Shown: in pieces, positions 36,878 to 45,854 of the stretch
Position numbering within the stretch: the stretch's first letter is position 1
How the letters are laid out: each line of letters begins with the position of its first letter
Assembly (NCBI GenBank): GCA_013334325.1
Contig: JAAXXT010000003.1
Location: 45,170-109,169 of the forward strand
Direction: 5' to 3'
DNA: 64,000 nt
Source: Erysipelotrichaceae bacterium
GTDB lineage: Bacteria; Bacillota_I; Bacilli_A; Erysipelotrichales; Erysipelotrichaceae
Notes under the pieces: generated by a model
The model's database searches: none
What the model was told of the DNA's origin: nothing
Seen by the model: the letters and a program-made list of their open reading frames with translations, nothing else
Position numbers and translations under genes: made by a program

Positions 36878-36967
36878 TTAGGCCTTTGATTTTTAGCTAT
36901 CTGTGGTTAAGTATCAATGATGTGTTATGATTATTAAAGAAAGAAATTACATATTTCTTGAAAGATT

Positions 36968-36996
36968 TTCAGAGATGATACTTTGTATGGTAGAAT
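36968..36996 (+). promoter_or_regulatory. gltB promoter
   Basis: Weak -35 TTCAGA (36968-36973), 17-nt spacer and TGG-extended -10 TAGAAT (36991-36996). GAGG lies before the ATG at 37031. Confidence 0.55.
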
Positions 36997-37030
36997 CTAT
37001 AAAAATAAACCCAAGAATGAGGAAACACCG

Positions 37031-40000
37031 ATGAAAAGAACCGATATTCCAGTTAAACAAGGTTTATATGATCCCAGCTATGAACATGATGCTTGTGGGA
37101 TGGGTTTTGTGGTCAACATCAAAGGGGTTAAATCCCATGAGATTGTCGATGATGCCTTAAGTGTATTAGAGAATTTAAGCCATCGTGGCGCTCAAGGTGC
37201 TGATGAGAATACAGGGGATGGGGCTGGTATCTTGGTTCAGATTCCTCATGCGTTTTATCAGAGAGAATGTCAAGTTTTAGGTTTTGATTTACCAAAATCT
37301 GGAGACTATGGGGTAGGGATGATCTTTGCCCATAAATATGATGAATTTAGAAAGACACAGATCGATCTTTTTGAGAAGATCGTTTCTGAAGAAGGTCAAA
37401 AGATCTTAGGTTGGAGAGAAGTCCCCATCGATAAAAGTGTACCTGGTGATACTGCTAAAGCCGCTATGCCTCGCTTTATCCAGGTCTTTATCGAAAAAGA
37501 GTCTTCCTTAGAACTACTAGATTTTGAAAGAACCCTCTATACAATACGTAAACAAGCTGAAAAAATTATCGGTCCTTTAGGTGAAGACAAAGGCGGGACT
37601 TTTTATATCTCCAGTCTATCTTCAAAGACCGTTGTTTATAAAGGAATGTTGACGTCTAAGCAATTGAGAGATTTTTATCTTGATCTTTCTGATCTAGATT
37701 TCGTATCCGCTTTAGGTATGATCCATTCACGTTTCTCAACGAATACTTTTCCTTCTTGGGAAAGAGCTCATCCTAATCGTTATATCGTTCATAATGGGGA
37801 AATCAATACGATACGAGGCAATGTCAATTGGATGAAAGCCAGACAGAAACGAATACAATCTCCTGTATTCAAAGACATCAGTAAGGTGTTTCCCATCATC
37901 GATGAATCGGGAAGTGATTCTGCGATGTTTGACAATAGTTTAGAATTCCTTTGTCTAACGGGAAGATCTCTTCCTGAAGCCATCATGATGATGATTCCTG
38001 AGCCTTATGAGAAGAATAAGACTCTATCTCAAACTAAACGAGACTTCTATGAATTCACCAATTTTATTATGGAGCCTTGGGATGGACCTGCAGCCATCGG
38101 TTTTTCTGATGGGGTCATGATTGGTGGCGTCTTAGATCGTAATGGCTTAAGACCTTCACGCTATGTGATCACTCATGATGATCGAGTCATCATGGCTTCT
38201 GAAGTAGGGGTCTTAGATCTAGATCCTAAAAACATCAAATTCAAAGGAAGACTAGAACCAGGTAAGATGCTTCTGATCGATACTGCAGCTCAACGTATCA
38301 TCTCAGATGAAGAAATCAAGACTCAGGTATCTTCACTTCATCCATATTCAAAATGGATCTCCAAACACATCGTAAAGCTTTCTAGTCTAAGTAAAAATAA
38401 ACCATTAGATCTAAGCATTAGTAAGGATCTTCTTTCTCAACAGAAAGCGTTTGGCTATACCTATGAAGACATCATGACCACTATGGTTCCTTTGGTTCTT
38501 AATGGATTAGATCCAGTAGGATCGATGGGGACAGATTCTCCTTTAGCGGTTCTCTCTGAAAAACCACAGATGCTATATCTTTACTTTAAACAGCTCTTCG
38601 CTCAAGTCACCAATCCTCCTATTGATGGGATAAGAGAAGAGATCATTACATCATCTAGCGTGCTTTTAGGTAATTCAGGGAGTCTCATGGATCCTGATGC
38701 TTCTTTTACGACTTCCTTATTCTTAGATCATCCTTTACTCACCAATGATCAACTTATGACCATCAAAGAGCTCGATAATGAGCAATTCAAAGCAGTGACG
38801 ATATCTCTACTCTATAAGGTAAAAGAAGGCGCTATCGCTTTAGAAAAGGCGCTCAATCGAGTCTTTATAGAAGCAGATAAAGCCATAGAAGAAGGTGCGA
38901 ATCTAATCGTCATCAGTGATCGAGGCGTCGATTCAAAACACGCAGCGATCCCAGCTTTATTGGCATCTTCTGGTCTTCATCATCATCTCATCAAAAACGA
39001 AATCAGAACCAGTATAGGGATCGTTTTGGAATCTGGTGAACCAAGAGATGTCCATCATTTCTGTGCGTTGATCGGTTATGGGATCACAGCGATCAATCCT
39101 TACATCGCTTTAGAAAGCGTAAAGGATCTGGTCTCTAAAGGATTACTAGAAGATCTCAGTGTTCAAGAAGCTCAAGATCATTACATCAAAGCCAGTTTAA
39201 AAGGCATCATGAAGGTCATCTCTAAGATGGGGGTCTCTACCATACGTAGTTATCATGGATCTCAGATCTTTGAAGCTGTAGGTCTTAACAGTGAAGTCAT
39301 CGAGAAGTATTTTACATTTACCGCCTCCCGCATAGAAGGCATAGGACTAGAAGAGATCGCACTTGAAAATCAACTAAGACATGAATCTGCCTATCAAGAA
39401 AACAATCCAGATACAGACACTTTAGAAGTCGGAGGTCTTTATCAACTCAAAGACGAAGGTGAGCTTCATCTCTATAATCCTCAAACCATCTATCTACTTC
39501 AAAGAGCGTGTCGAGAAAACAACTATGGTTTATTCAAAGAGTTCAGTTCTAAGATAAACAATGAACAGATCTTTACCTTAAGACAACTTTTAGATTTCAA
39601 TTTTAATGGAAGCGATGCGATCCCAATAGAAGAAGTAGAAGCTGTCGATTCGATCGTCAAGAAATTTAAAACAGGCGCCATGTCTTATGGTTCTTTAAGC
39701 AAGGAAGCCCATGAGACCCTCGCCATCGCGATGAATCGTTTGGGTGGAAAAAGCAATACCGGAGAAGGTGGCGAAGACAGTGCTCGTTTTAGTCTAGAAA
39801 CCAACGGAGACAGTAAGAACTCAGCCATCAAACAAGTCGCTTCTGGACGTTTTGGGGTCACAAGCCATTACTTGGTGAATTCGCAAGAGATCCAAATCAA
39901 AATGGCTCAAGGTGCGAAACCTGGAGAAGGAGGTCAACTTCCTGCCCGTAAGGTCTATCCTTCGATTGCGAAAGTAAGACACTCTATACCTGGAGTCGAG

Positions 40001-41638
40001 CTCATCTCACCTCCACCACATCACGACATCTATTCGATCGAAGACTTAGCTCAACTCATCAATGACCTTAAAAATGCGAATCGTGATGCCAGGATCAATG
40101 TGAAACTGGTCTCTGAAGTAGGGGTAGGAACGATCGCCGCTGGGGTCGCCAAAGGCAAAGCCGATGTGATCTTGATCAGTGGCTATGATGGGGGAACAGG
40201 TGCCTCTCCACGAACCAGTATCTATAATACAGGTCTACCTTGGGAATTAGGTTTAGCGGAGACCCAACAGACCTTGGTTTTAAATCGATTACGAGACCGA
40301 GTCGTTTTAGAAACGGATGGGAAACTATTAACGGGAAGAGATGTGGTGATCGCGGCACTACTAGGCGCCGAAGAATTTGGTTTCGCCACGACCCCTTTGA
40401 TTGCCTTAGGTTGTGTGATGATGAGGGTCTGTAACTTAAATACCTGCCCAGTCGGCGTTGCGACCCAAGATGAGCATTTACGTAAGAACTTCAAAGGTAA
40501 ACCTGAACACGTTGAAAATTTCATGCGTTTTATCGCCGCTGAAATGCGTGAGATCATGGCTAAACTAGGCTTTAGAACGATCCAAGAAATGGTGGGGAGA
40601 ACCGATCGTTTAAAATCAAAAGAAAATATCAAACACTGGAAAGCTTCTAAAGTCGATCTTTCAAGTATCTTATATCAACCTTTCGTGGATTCAAAAGTAG
40701 GACGAGTCCATCTCATATCTCAAAACCATAAACTTGAAGATACTTTAGATATGAAGAAACTACTAAGGATGTGTAAACCTGCTTTAGAGAATCAAAAACC
40801 GATCAGAGCCAAGCTCAAGATCAACAACACCAATCGTGTCGTAGGGACCATCATCGGTTCTGAGATCAGTAAACGCTATGGGGAAAAAGGCTTGGCTGAA
40901 GATACGATCCATCTTACCTTTGTGGGCTCCGCTGGACAAAGCTTTGGGGCTTTTATCCCTAAAGGCATGTCTTTAGAGCTCGAAGGAGATTGTAACGACT
41001 ATATCGGAAAAGGTCTATCAGGTGGAAGAATCATCGTTTATCCTCCTGTTTCATCTACCTTTATTCCTCAAAATAACATTCTGATCGGTAATGTCGCTTT
41101 CTATGGGGCAACCGAAGGAGAAGCCTACATCAACGGGATCGCAGGTGAACGTTTCTGTGTCAGAAACAGCGGGATACAAGCCGTAGTTGAAGGCGTTGGT
41201 GATCATGGTTGTGAATACATGACTGGTGGTAAAGTCGTTATCTTAGGTAAAACAGGACGTAACTTTGCGGCTGGGATGAGTGGTGGTATTGCCTACGTTT
41301 ATGATTTCGATCTAAACTGCCTAAATCCTTCGATGGTCGAAGTAGGACCTTTAAGTGATAAACAAGAGATCTTGTCTTTAAAGAACATGATCGAGAAACA
41401 TGCTGAAGTGACACATAGTCCACAAGGTGAAGAGATCCTTAAGTCTTGGGATAAAGCCTTGACTCATTTTACGAAGATCATTCCTACAGATTATCGTCGT
41501 ATGTTAGAAAACATTGATAAAGCCTCTGCTTTAGGTTATCAAGGTGATGAAGCCATGATGGTTGCGTTCAAAGAAAGCTTCAATGAACCCAGCTTAGGTC
41601 TTCAACCTTTAGAATCAGAAGCAAGCGCACAGAACTGA
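37031..41638 (+). CDS. gltB: Glutamate synthase (GOGAT), large subunit
   Basis: 1535 residues from the ATG at 37031, chosen because GAGGAA precedes it; an in-frame TTG at 36983 overlaps the promoter. Domains in order: class II glutamine amidotransferase with catalytic Cys in DACGMGF (near residue 17), central domain, FMN-binding synthase domain with the 3Fe-4S cluster motif [14 protein letters not shown], and the C-terminal GXGXG beta-helix repeats ([16 protein letters not shown]). It converts glutamine and 2-oxoglutarate to two glutamates with electrons from GltD, encoded 12 nt downstream. Confidence 0.97.
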   Translation: MKRTDIPVKQGLYDPSYEHDACGMGFVVNIKGVKSHEIVDDALSVLENLSHRGAQGADENTGDGAGILVQIPHAFYQRECQVLGFDLPKSGDYGVGMIFAHKYDEFRKTQIDLFEKIVSEEGQKILGWREVPIDKSVPGDTAKAAMPRFIQVFIEKESSLELLDFERTLYTIRKQAEKIIGPLGEDKGGTFYISSLSSKTVVYKGMLTSKQLRDFYLDLSDLDFVSALGMIHSRFSTNTFPSWERAHPNRYIVHNGEINTIRGNVNWMKARQKRIQSPVFKDISKVFPIIDESGSDSAMFDNSLEFLCLTGRSLPEAIMMMIPEPYEKNKTLSQTKRDFYEFTNFIMEPWDGPAAIGFSDGVMIGGVLDRNGLRPSRYVITHDDRVIMASEVGVLDLDPKNIKFKGRLEPGKMLLIDTAAQRIISDEEIKTQVSSLHPYSKWISKHIVKLSSLSKNKPLDLSISKDLLSQQKAFGYTYEDIMTTMVPLVLNGLDPVGSMGTDSPLAVLSEKPQMLYLYFKQLFAQVTNPPIDGIREEIITSSSVLLGNSGSLMDPDASFTTSLFLDHPLLTNDQLMTIKELDNEQFKAVTISLLYKVKEGAIALEKALNRVFIEADKAIEEGANLIVISDRGVDSKHAAIPALLASSGLHHHLIKNEIRTSIGIVLESGEPRDVHHFCALIGYGITAINPYIALESVKDLVSKGLLEDLSVQEAQDHYIKASLKGIMKVISKMGVSTIRSYHGSQIFEAVGLNSEVIEKYFTFTASRIEGIGLEEIALENQLRHESAYQENNPDTDTLEVGGLYQLKDEGELHLYNPQTIYLLQRACRENNYGLFKEFSSKINNEQIFTLRQLLDFNFNGSDAIPIEEVEAVDSIVKKFKTGAMSYGSLSKEAHETLAIAMNRLGGKSNTGEGGEDSARFSLETNGDSKNSAIKQVASGRFGVTSHYLVNSQEIQIKMAQGAKPGEGGQLPARKVYPSIAKVRHSIPGVELISPPPHHDIYSIEDLAQLINDLKNANRDARINVKLVSEVGVGTIAAGVAKGKADVILISGYDGGTGASPRTSIYNTGLPWELGLAETQQTLVLNRLRDRVVLETDGKLLTGRDVVIAALLGAEEFGFATTPLIALGCVMMRVCNLNTCPVGVATQDEHLRKNFKGKPEHVENFMRFIAAEMREIMAKLGFRTIQEMVGRTDRLKSKENIKHWKASKVDLSSILYQPFVDSKVGRVHLISQNHKLEDTLDMKKLLRMCKPALENQKPIRAKLKINNTNRVVGTIIGSEISKRYGEKGLAEDTIHLTFVGSAGQSFGAFIPKGMSLELEGDCNDYIGKGLSGGRIIVYPPVSSTFIPQNNILIGNVAFYGATEGEAYINGIAGERFCVRNSGIQAVVEGVGDHGCEYMTGGKVVILGKTGRNFAAGMSGGIAYVYDFDLNCLNPSMVEVGPLSDKQEILSLKNMIEKHAEVTHSPQGEEILKSWDKALTHFTKIIPTDYRRMLENIDKASALGYQGDEAMMVAFKESFNEPSLGLQPLESEASAQN

Positions 41639-41650
41639 AAGGAGAAACAC

Positions 41651-43120
41651 ATGGGTAAAGTCACAGGTTTTTTAGAGTTTAAAAGAAGTGATCCTTCTAA
41701 ACGATTACCATTAGATCGTTTAAAAGACGCCAATGAGATCCGTTTGCCTCAAAGCGATGATCAAGTTTCAGTTCAAGGGGCTCGTTGTATGAACTGTGGG
41801 ATCCCGTATTGTAGTTCAGGGGTCCAACTCAATGGGATGACAGCAGGCTGTCCTTTACATAATCTCATTCCAGAATGGAATGATCTGGTATATAAAAATC
41901 AGTGGGAACAAGCCTATCGTCGATTAAGCAGAACCAATCCTTTTCCTGAATTTACAGCCCGTGTTTGTCCAGCCCCTTGTGAAGGGTCTTGTACAGAAGG
42001 CTCGATCTTAGATCCTGTCGCCATAAGCGGTATTGAATATCAGATCATCGAGAAAGCATTTAAAGAAGGTTGGGTTCTTCCTAAAACATCTAAACCTAGC
42101 GGTAAAAAAGTAGCCATCGTAGGTTCAGGTCCTTCTGGGCTTTCCGCAGCTTCTTGTTTAAACGCATTGGGTCATGAGGTCACCGTTTATGAACGAAATG
42201 ATCGAGTAGGTGGTTTACTGATGTATGGGATTCCTAATATGAAGCTTGATAAAGGCATCGTTGAGCGAAGAATCGATCTGATGAGACGATCAGGGATTCA
42301 CTTTATCGTAAATACCGAAGTAGGAAAAGACATCAGTGCGAAATCCCTAGTGGATGAATATGATGCGGTGATCTTATGTGGTGGTGCGACAAAAGCTCGT
42401 GGTATAGAGATCGAAGGATCACCTTCTAAAGGTATCTACTTTGCGGTAGATTTCTTAAAAGCGAATACAAAACGTCTATTAAATATAGAAGCTGTCTCAT
42501 CACTTTCAGCAAGTGGTAAACATGTGATTATTTTAGGTGGCGGCGATACAGGAACCGATTGTGTCGCGACTTCATTAAGACAATCTTGTCTAAGTGTTAC
42601 TCAGTTCGAAATCATGGGAGAACCTTCCAAAGAGCGTAATCCCATCACGAATCCTTGGCCAGAATGGCCAAAGAAGTTGAAAGTCGATTATGGGCAAGAA
42701 GAAGCTATTGCGATCACTGGTAAAGATCCAAGAGAATACCTGATCAGTGCGAAGAAGTTCATCTCCAATGACTTAGGAGAAGTCAAAGAAGTCCATACGA
42801 TCAGAGTCGTGTGGGAAAAAGATTCTAAAGGAAGATTTGGACCTGTGGAAGTAGCTCATAGTGAACAAGTTTGGAAAGCTGATCTTGTCTTATTGGCCAT
42901 GGGATTTATGGGACCTGAAGCTCATATCGCAAATGAACTTAAATTGGAACTTGATCCAAGAAGCAACTATAAAGCAGACTATGAATGTTTTAAGACAAAC
43001 ATAGACAAAGTATTTACCGCTGGCGATATGAGAAGAGGCCAAAGCTTGGTTGTATGGGCCATTCAAGAAGGTAAGAGTGTAGCTTCTGAAGTCGATCAGT
43101 TTTTACTCAATAAGAAATAA
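41651..43120 (+). CDS. gltD: Glutamate synthase, small subunit (NADPH-dependent)
   Basis: 489 residues. The N-terminal cysteine-rich region (CMNCGIPYC, GCPLHNLIPEWND, CPAPCEGSCTEG) binds two 4Fe-4S clusters. An FAD site GSGPSGLSAAS and an NAD(P) site GGGDTGTDCV follow, with the final FAD-contact TAGDMRRGQSLVVWAI. It passes electrons from NAD(P)H to GltB. AAGGAG precedes the ATG. The 89 nt after it hold a short TCACT/AGTGA hairpin (43145-43159) without a T-run. Confidence 0.96.
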   Translation: MGKVTGFLEFKRSDPSKRLPLDRLKDANEIRLPQSDDQVSVQGARCMNCGIPYCSSGVQLNGMTAGCPLHNLIPEWNDLVYKNQWEQAYRRLSRTNPFPEFTARVCPAPCEGSCTEGSILDPVAISGIEYQIIEKAFKEGWVLPKTSKPSGKKVAIVGSGPSGLSAASCLNALGHEVTVYERNDRVGGLLMYGIPNMKLDKGIVERRIDLMRRSGIHFIVNTEVGKDISAKSLVDEYDAVILCGGATKARGIEIEGSPSKGIYFAVDFLKANTKRLLNIEAVSSLSASGKHVIILGGGDTGTDCVATSLRQSCLSVTQFEIMGEPSKERNPITNPWPEWPKKLKVDYGQEEAIAITGKDPREYLISAKKFISNDLGEVKEVHTIRVVWEKDSKGRFGPVEVAHSEQVWKADLVLLAMGFMGPEAHIANELKLELDPRSNYKADYECFKTNIDKVFTAGDMRRGQSLVVWAIQEGKSVASEVDQFLLNKK

Positions 43121-43209
43121 GTTATAATCGAAAGCTAGGATATATCACTTTTATAGTGACTGAGTATGATAAATTAATAGTAATGATGTTTCATAACTAA
43201 AGGTATGCG

Positions 43210-43779
43210 ATGGATCTAGAAACCAAGGATTTGATATTAAGAGAATATACTTTAAAAGATACTCAAGAAGTCCATATTTATGGGACAGATGAGGAAGTTT
43301 TGAAATACATGCTTTGGGGTCCCAATACACTTTTTGAAACTAAACAATTCATTGCTTTGTCGATCTTTAAAAGTCTTCAAGATCCTAGACAAGACTATGA
43401 ACTTGCGATTATTGAGAGAAAATCCAATCAATTGATTGGAGGTGTTTGCTTGAGTCTAAAAGGTACTAAAGTTGAAATAGGATGGATCTTAAATAGAAAC
43501 CATTGGGGTAAAGGATACGCTTTTCAAGCAGCACTAGAACTTTTGAACTTTGGTTTCAATGTGTTGAAATGCGATACCATAGAAGCAACCTGTGATACCG
43601 AGAATCATCGATCTTATCAACTCATGAGAAAGCTTGGGATGAGCCTTTTGGGTACCGAAAGAGGAGTTCGACCAGATAGAGACATAAGCCAAAAGAATAG
43701 AGATCAGTATCGATATGAGATCGATCGTAAGAGATTTAATGAGTCTCTTGAAAGGGGCGATTATGCCAGAATTGTTTGA
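43210..43779 (+). CDS. GNAT-family acetyltransferase (RimJ/RimL type)
   Basis: 189 residues. LILREYTLKDTQEVHIY at the N-terminus and the acetyl-CoA loop GWILNRNHWGKGYAFQAALELLNFGF followed by IEATCDTENHRSYQLMRKLGM are typical of the RimJ-like group, which acetylates protein N-termini or small amines. The substrate is unknown. The gene overlaps the following PQ-loop-like gene by 17 nt. Confidence 0.9.
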   Translation: MDLETKDLILREYTLKDTQEVHIYGTDEEVLKYMLWGPNTLFETKQFIALSIFKSLQDPRQDYELAIIERKSNQLIGGVCLSLKGTKVEIGWILNRNHWGKGYAFQAALELLNFGFNVLKCDTIEATCDTENHRSYQLMRKLGMSLLGTERGVRPDRDISQKNRDQYRYEIDRKRFNESLERGDYARIV

Positions 43780-44038
43780 AGTCTTTATGGTGCTTAGTTT
43801 TGGAGTATCCTGGCCTATGTCGATCCTTAAATCTTACAAGGCAAAAACAGCCAAAGGCAAGAGTCTATTTTTCTTATGTATGATCTTGTTTGGATACGCC
43901 TGCGGAATAACATCTAAACTTTTAAGTGGAAAGATCAATTACGTCATTGGGTTTTATATCTTAAACTTCTTTATGGTTGGGATCGATCTTATACTTTACT
44001 TTAGAAACCAACGTTTGGATCAACTCACAGAAGCCTAA
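43763..44038 (+). CDS. Small membrane protein with one PQ-loop-like repeat
   Basis: 91 residues from the ATG at 43763 (GGGG upstream); a longer frame would add an unlikely polar start. Three hydrophobic segments (~4-17, 34-55 and 59-78). The stretch SWPMSILKSYKAKTAKGKS resembles the first helix and loop of PQ-loop/SemiSWEET proteins, with WP in place of PQ. One three-helix unit would need to dimerise, as SemiSWEETs do, to form a sugar or amino acid transporter. Assignment is tentative. It overlaps the acetyltransferase gene by 17 nt. Confidence 0.65.
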   Translation: MPELFEVFMVLSFGVSWPMSILKSYKAKTAKGKSLFFLCMILFGYACGITSKLLSGKINYVIGFYILNFFMVGIDLILYFRNQRLDQLTEA

Positions 44039-44097
44039 ATTATATAATCCTTACATTCATTTGAAGAGTCCATTTTATTTTGGTTCTCTAGATAAGG

Positions 44098-44103
44098 TAT
44101 AAT
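44098..44103 (+). promoter_or_regulatory. -10 box of the ABC permease gene, leaderless layout
   Basis: Perfect TATAAT (44098-44103), 7 nt before the ATG at 44111. No good -35 and no Shine-Dalgarno. The in-frame ATG at 44102 overlaps this box and cannot be used from this promoter. Confidence 0.6.
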
Positions 44104-44110
44104 GTCTTCG

Positions 44111-44821
44111 ATGAAAAAAATTAGTATCTGGTTATTCTATGCATTAATTTGGGAAGGGGCAGCCTTGCTTGTTCATAAGGCCATTATTTTGCCTTCGTTT
44201 TCATCTGTCCTCTTTTTGATGTTTCAACAATTACAAACATCAGTTCTATATATCAGTTTAGGGACTTCTTTATTAAGAGTCTTACTAGGAACCATGATCG
44301 CTTTGATTGTAGCGTTAACGATGGCTTTATTGGTAGAATCCTATCCACAACTTAAACCTTGGTTTAGACCCTTGATCTTGGTCAGTAAGACGATACCTAA
44401 TATTACTTATATCTTGATCATTTTGATTTGGTTCTCAAGAGAAATGACAGTCAGTATTATTACCTTATTGATCCTGTTCCCAGTACTTTATAGTCATTTA
44501 AGTACAGCGATCGAAACAACAATCCCCGAATACAATGACCTAAGACAACTGTTCCCTGAAAGTTATACTCATAGATTGTTTAAAGTTATCTTACCTTTGA
44601 TCAAGACCCATTTGATTGAGAGCACTCAAACAGCGGTTTCTTTAGGGTTTAAAGTAGGGGTCATGGCGGAGCTATTGGGTCAAGTCCAACCAGGTTTAGG
44701 TTATCAATTGTATCTCGCTAAGCTCGATCTCAATACCACAGCTTTGTTTGCGTATACCTGTTGGATGATCGTTACTGTTGTTTGTGCAGAGAAGTTGATT
44801 GGGATCTTCAAAAGAGACTGA
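44111..44821 (+). CDS. ABC transporter permease, SsuC/TauC-like
   Basis: 236 residues with about six hydrophobic segments. The EAA loop region reads EYNDLRQLFPESYTHRLFKVILPL, and GTSLLRVLLGTMIALIVALTMALL and GLGYQLYLAKL match the BPD_transp_1 permeases for nitrate, sulfonate or taurine. A cognate SsuA-like lipoprotein lies at 35929; no ATPase is in the window. The start at 44111 is chosen because the -10 box overlaps the upstream ATG. It ends 1 nt before the ferredoxin-like gene. Confidence 0.85.
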   Translation: MKKISIWLFYALIWEGAALLVHKAIILPSFSSVLFLMFQQLQTSVLYISLGTSLLRVLLGTMIALIVALTMALLVESYPQLKPWFRPLILVSKTIPNITYILIILIWFSREMTVSIITLLILFPVLYSHLSTAIETTIPEYNDLRQLFPESYTHRLFKVILPLIKTHLIESTQTAVSLGFKVGVMAELLGQVQPGLGYQLYLAKLDLNTTALFAYTCWMIVTVVCAEKLIGIFKRD

Positions 44822-44822
44822 T

Positions 44823-45278
44823 ATGGATATAAAAGACATCATTCAATCGATGAAAGACGAAGGTCATTCTCCTAAACGAGTTCATTTCAACTTAAAAATA
44901 AAATATGGATCAGTATCTGAAGAAGCACTAGCGTTAATTAAGGAAGTCTTTGGATTAAGTGACAATGAACTTAACTCACATTTAGGATGGGCTCCACTAA
45001 ACAAAGATAAAGCAAAGGCTAAACATAGCTTATTGATTTGTAGATCTTGTCATAAAGAAAACCAAGATTATCTAGATGCATTATGTGCTTTAATCAACAT
45101 TAAAAGTGGAACTACCAGTGATGATGGTATCCTCTATTTTGAAATCACTGGGTGTATGGGACTATGCGCTTTAGGTCCTAACGCAGTCTTAGATCAAAAG
45201 ATCTACAATAAGATCAATGATAATCCTTCGTTTACACTGAAACTAAACTCCATCTTGGAAGAAAGAAAACAAATATGA
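44823..45278 (+). CDS. Orphan NuoE-like thioredoxin-fold [2Fe-2S] protein
   Basis: 151 residues. Residues ~28-58 resemble the helical part of NuoE (LIKEVFGLSDNEL), and residues 73-119 carry the cysteines ICRSCHK and CMGLCALGPN of a thioredoxin-like [2Fe-2S] ferredoxin (C73, C76, C111, C115). The first pair is spaced Cys-x2-Cys instead of the usual Cys-x4-Cys. No hydrogenase, formate dehydrogenase or NADH dehydrogenase gene is next to it, unlike most relatives. Its electron partner is unknown. Confidence 0.75.
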   Translation: MDIKDIIQSMKDEGHSPKRVHFNLKIKYGSVSEEALALIKEVFGLSDNELNSHLGWAPLNKDKAKAKHSLLICRSCHKENQDYLDALCALINIKSGTTSDDGILYFEITGCMGLCALGPNAVLDQKIYNKINDNPSFTLKLNSILEERKQI

Positions 45279-45619
45279 ACATGAGACAAAGAATCGCATG
45301 GAAACATGTGGTAAATCAAAAAGGTAATATTTATCTTATGGATGAAGCAGAAAAGACCTACATCGTTGATTTCTCTAAACTAAGTCCTATAGCCGCTAAA
45401 CGGCTTCATCAAGCTCAGCTTTTTCAAATGATAGGTATCTATGCCTTACCGATCAGTTTGATGCTCATCGCAATGCCTTATGATCCAAGTACTTTAGTTA
45501 AAATAAGTATCTTTATTGGATCAATCTTGTTTATCTTAGTTTGTGAATATATTGTTCTATTGAATTGGGTCATTCCTCAAAATATCAGAGAGATCCTAGA
45601 GGAAAAGAAACGTAAGTAA
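45275..45619 (+). CDS. Two-helix membrane protein of unknown function
   Basis: 114 residues. A soluble N-terminal part (~1-45) precedes two hydrophobic segments (~50-66 and 73-98) and a basic end (EEKKRK). It starts with an ATGA overlap on the NuoE-like gene, so the two are likely translated together. A second in-frame ATG lies two codons later. I do not recognise the family. Confidence 0.7.
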   Translation: MNMRQRIAWKHVVNQKGNIYLMDEAEKTYIVDFSKLSPIAAKRLHQAQLFQMIGIYALPISLMLIAMPYDPSTLVKISIFIGSILFILVCEYIVLLNWVIPQNIREILEEKKRK

Positions 45620-45854
45620 AATCTGATCATAATAAACTCCTAATAAGATAATTAAAGTATATTGCCAAGTTTTGTGATCACTTCAATGTAGAAATGCGCT
45701 TTTATTGTCGTTGATGAATGTGGAATAGGTTGACTTTTAAGGCTAAAATATCAAAGTTGCTTAAGTAATAACGCAGACATGATTCAAATCACTTTATCCG
45801 ATTATTATTTATAAAGAGTCAATAAATATTTTCTTAAAAAGGAGATCAAGTAAA
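45620..45854. other. Intergenic region upstream of GH116 gene
   Basis: 235 nt without a recognisable gene. There is no convincing -35/-10 pair; AAGGAG lies just before the ATG at 45855. It is visibly AT-rich. Confidence 0.6.

Noticed and set aside
40222..40632. Long open frame on the minus strand inside gltB
   Set aside because: It is antisense to the conserved FMN/iron-sulfur region of gltB, has no ribosome binding site and no recognisable protein features.
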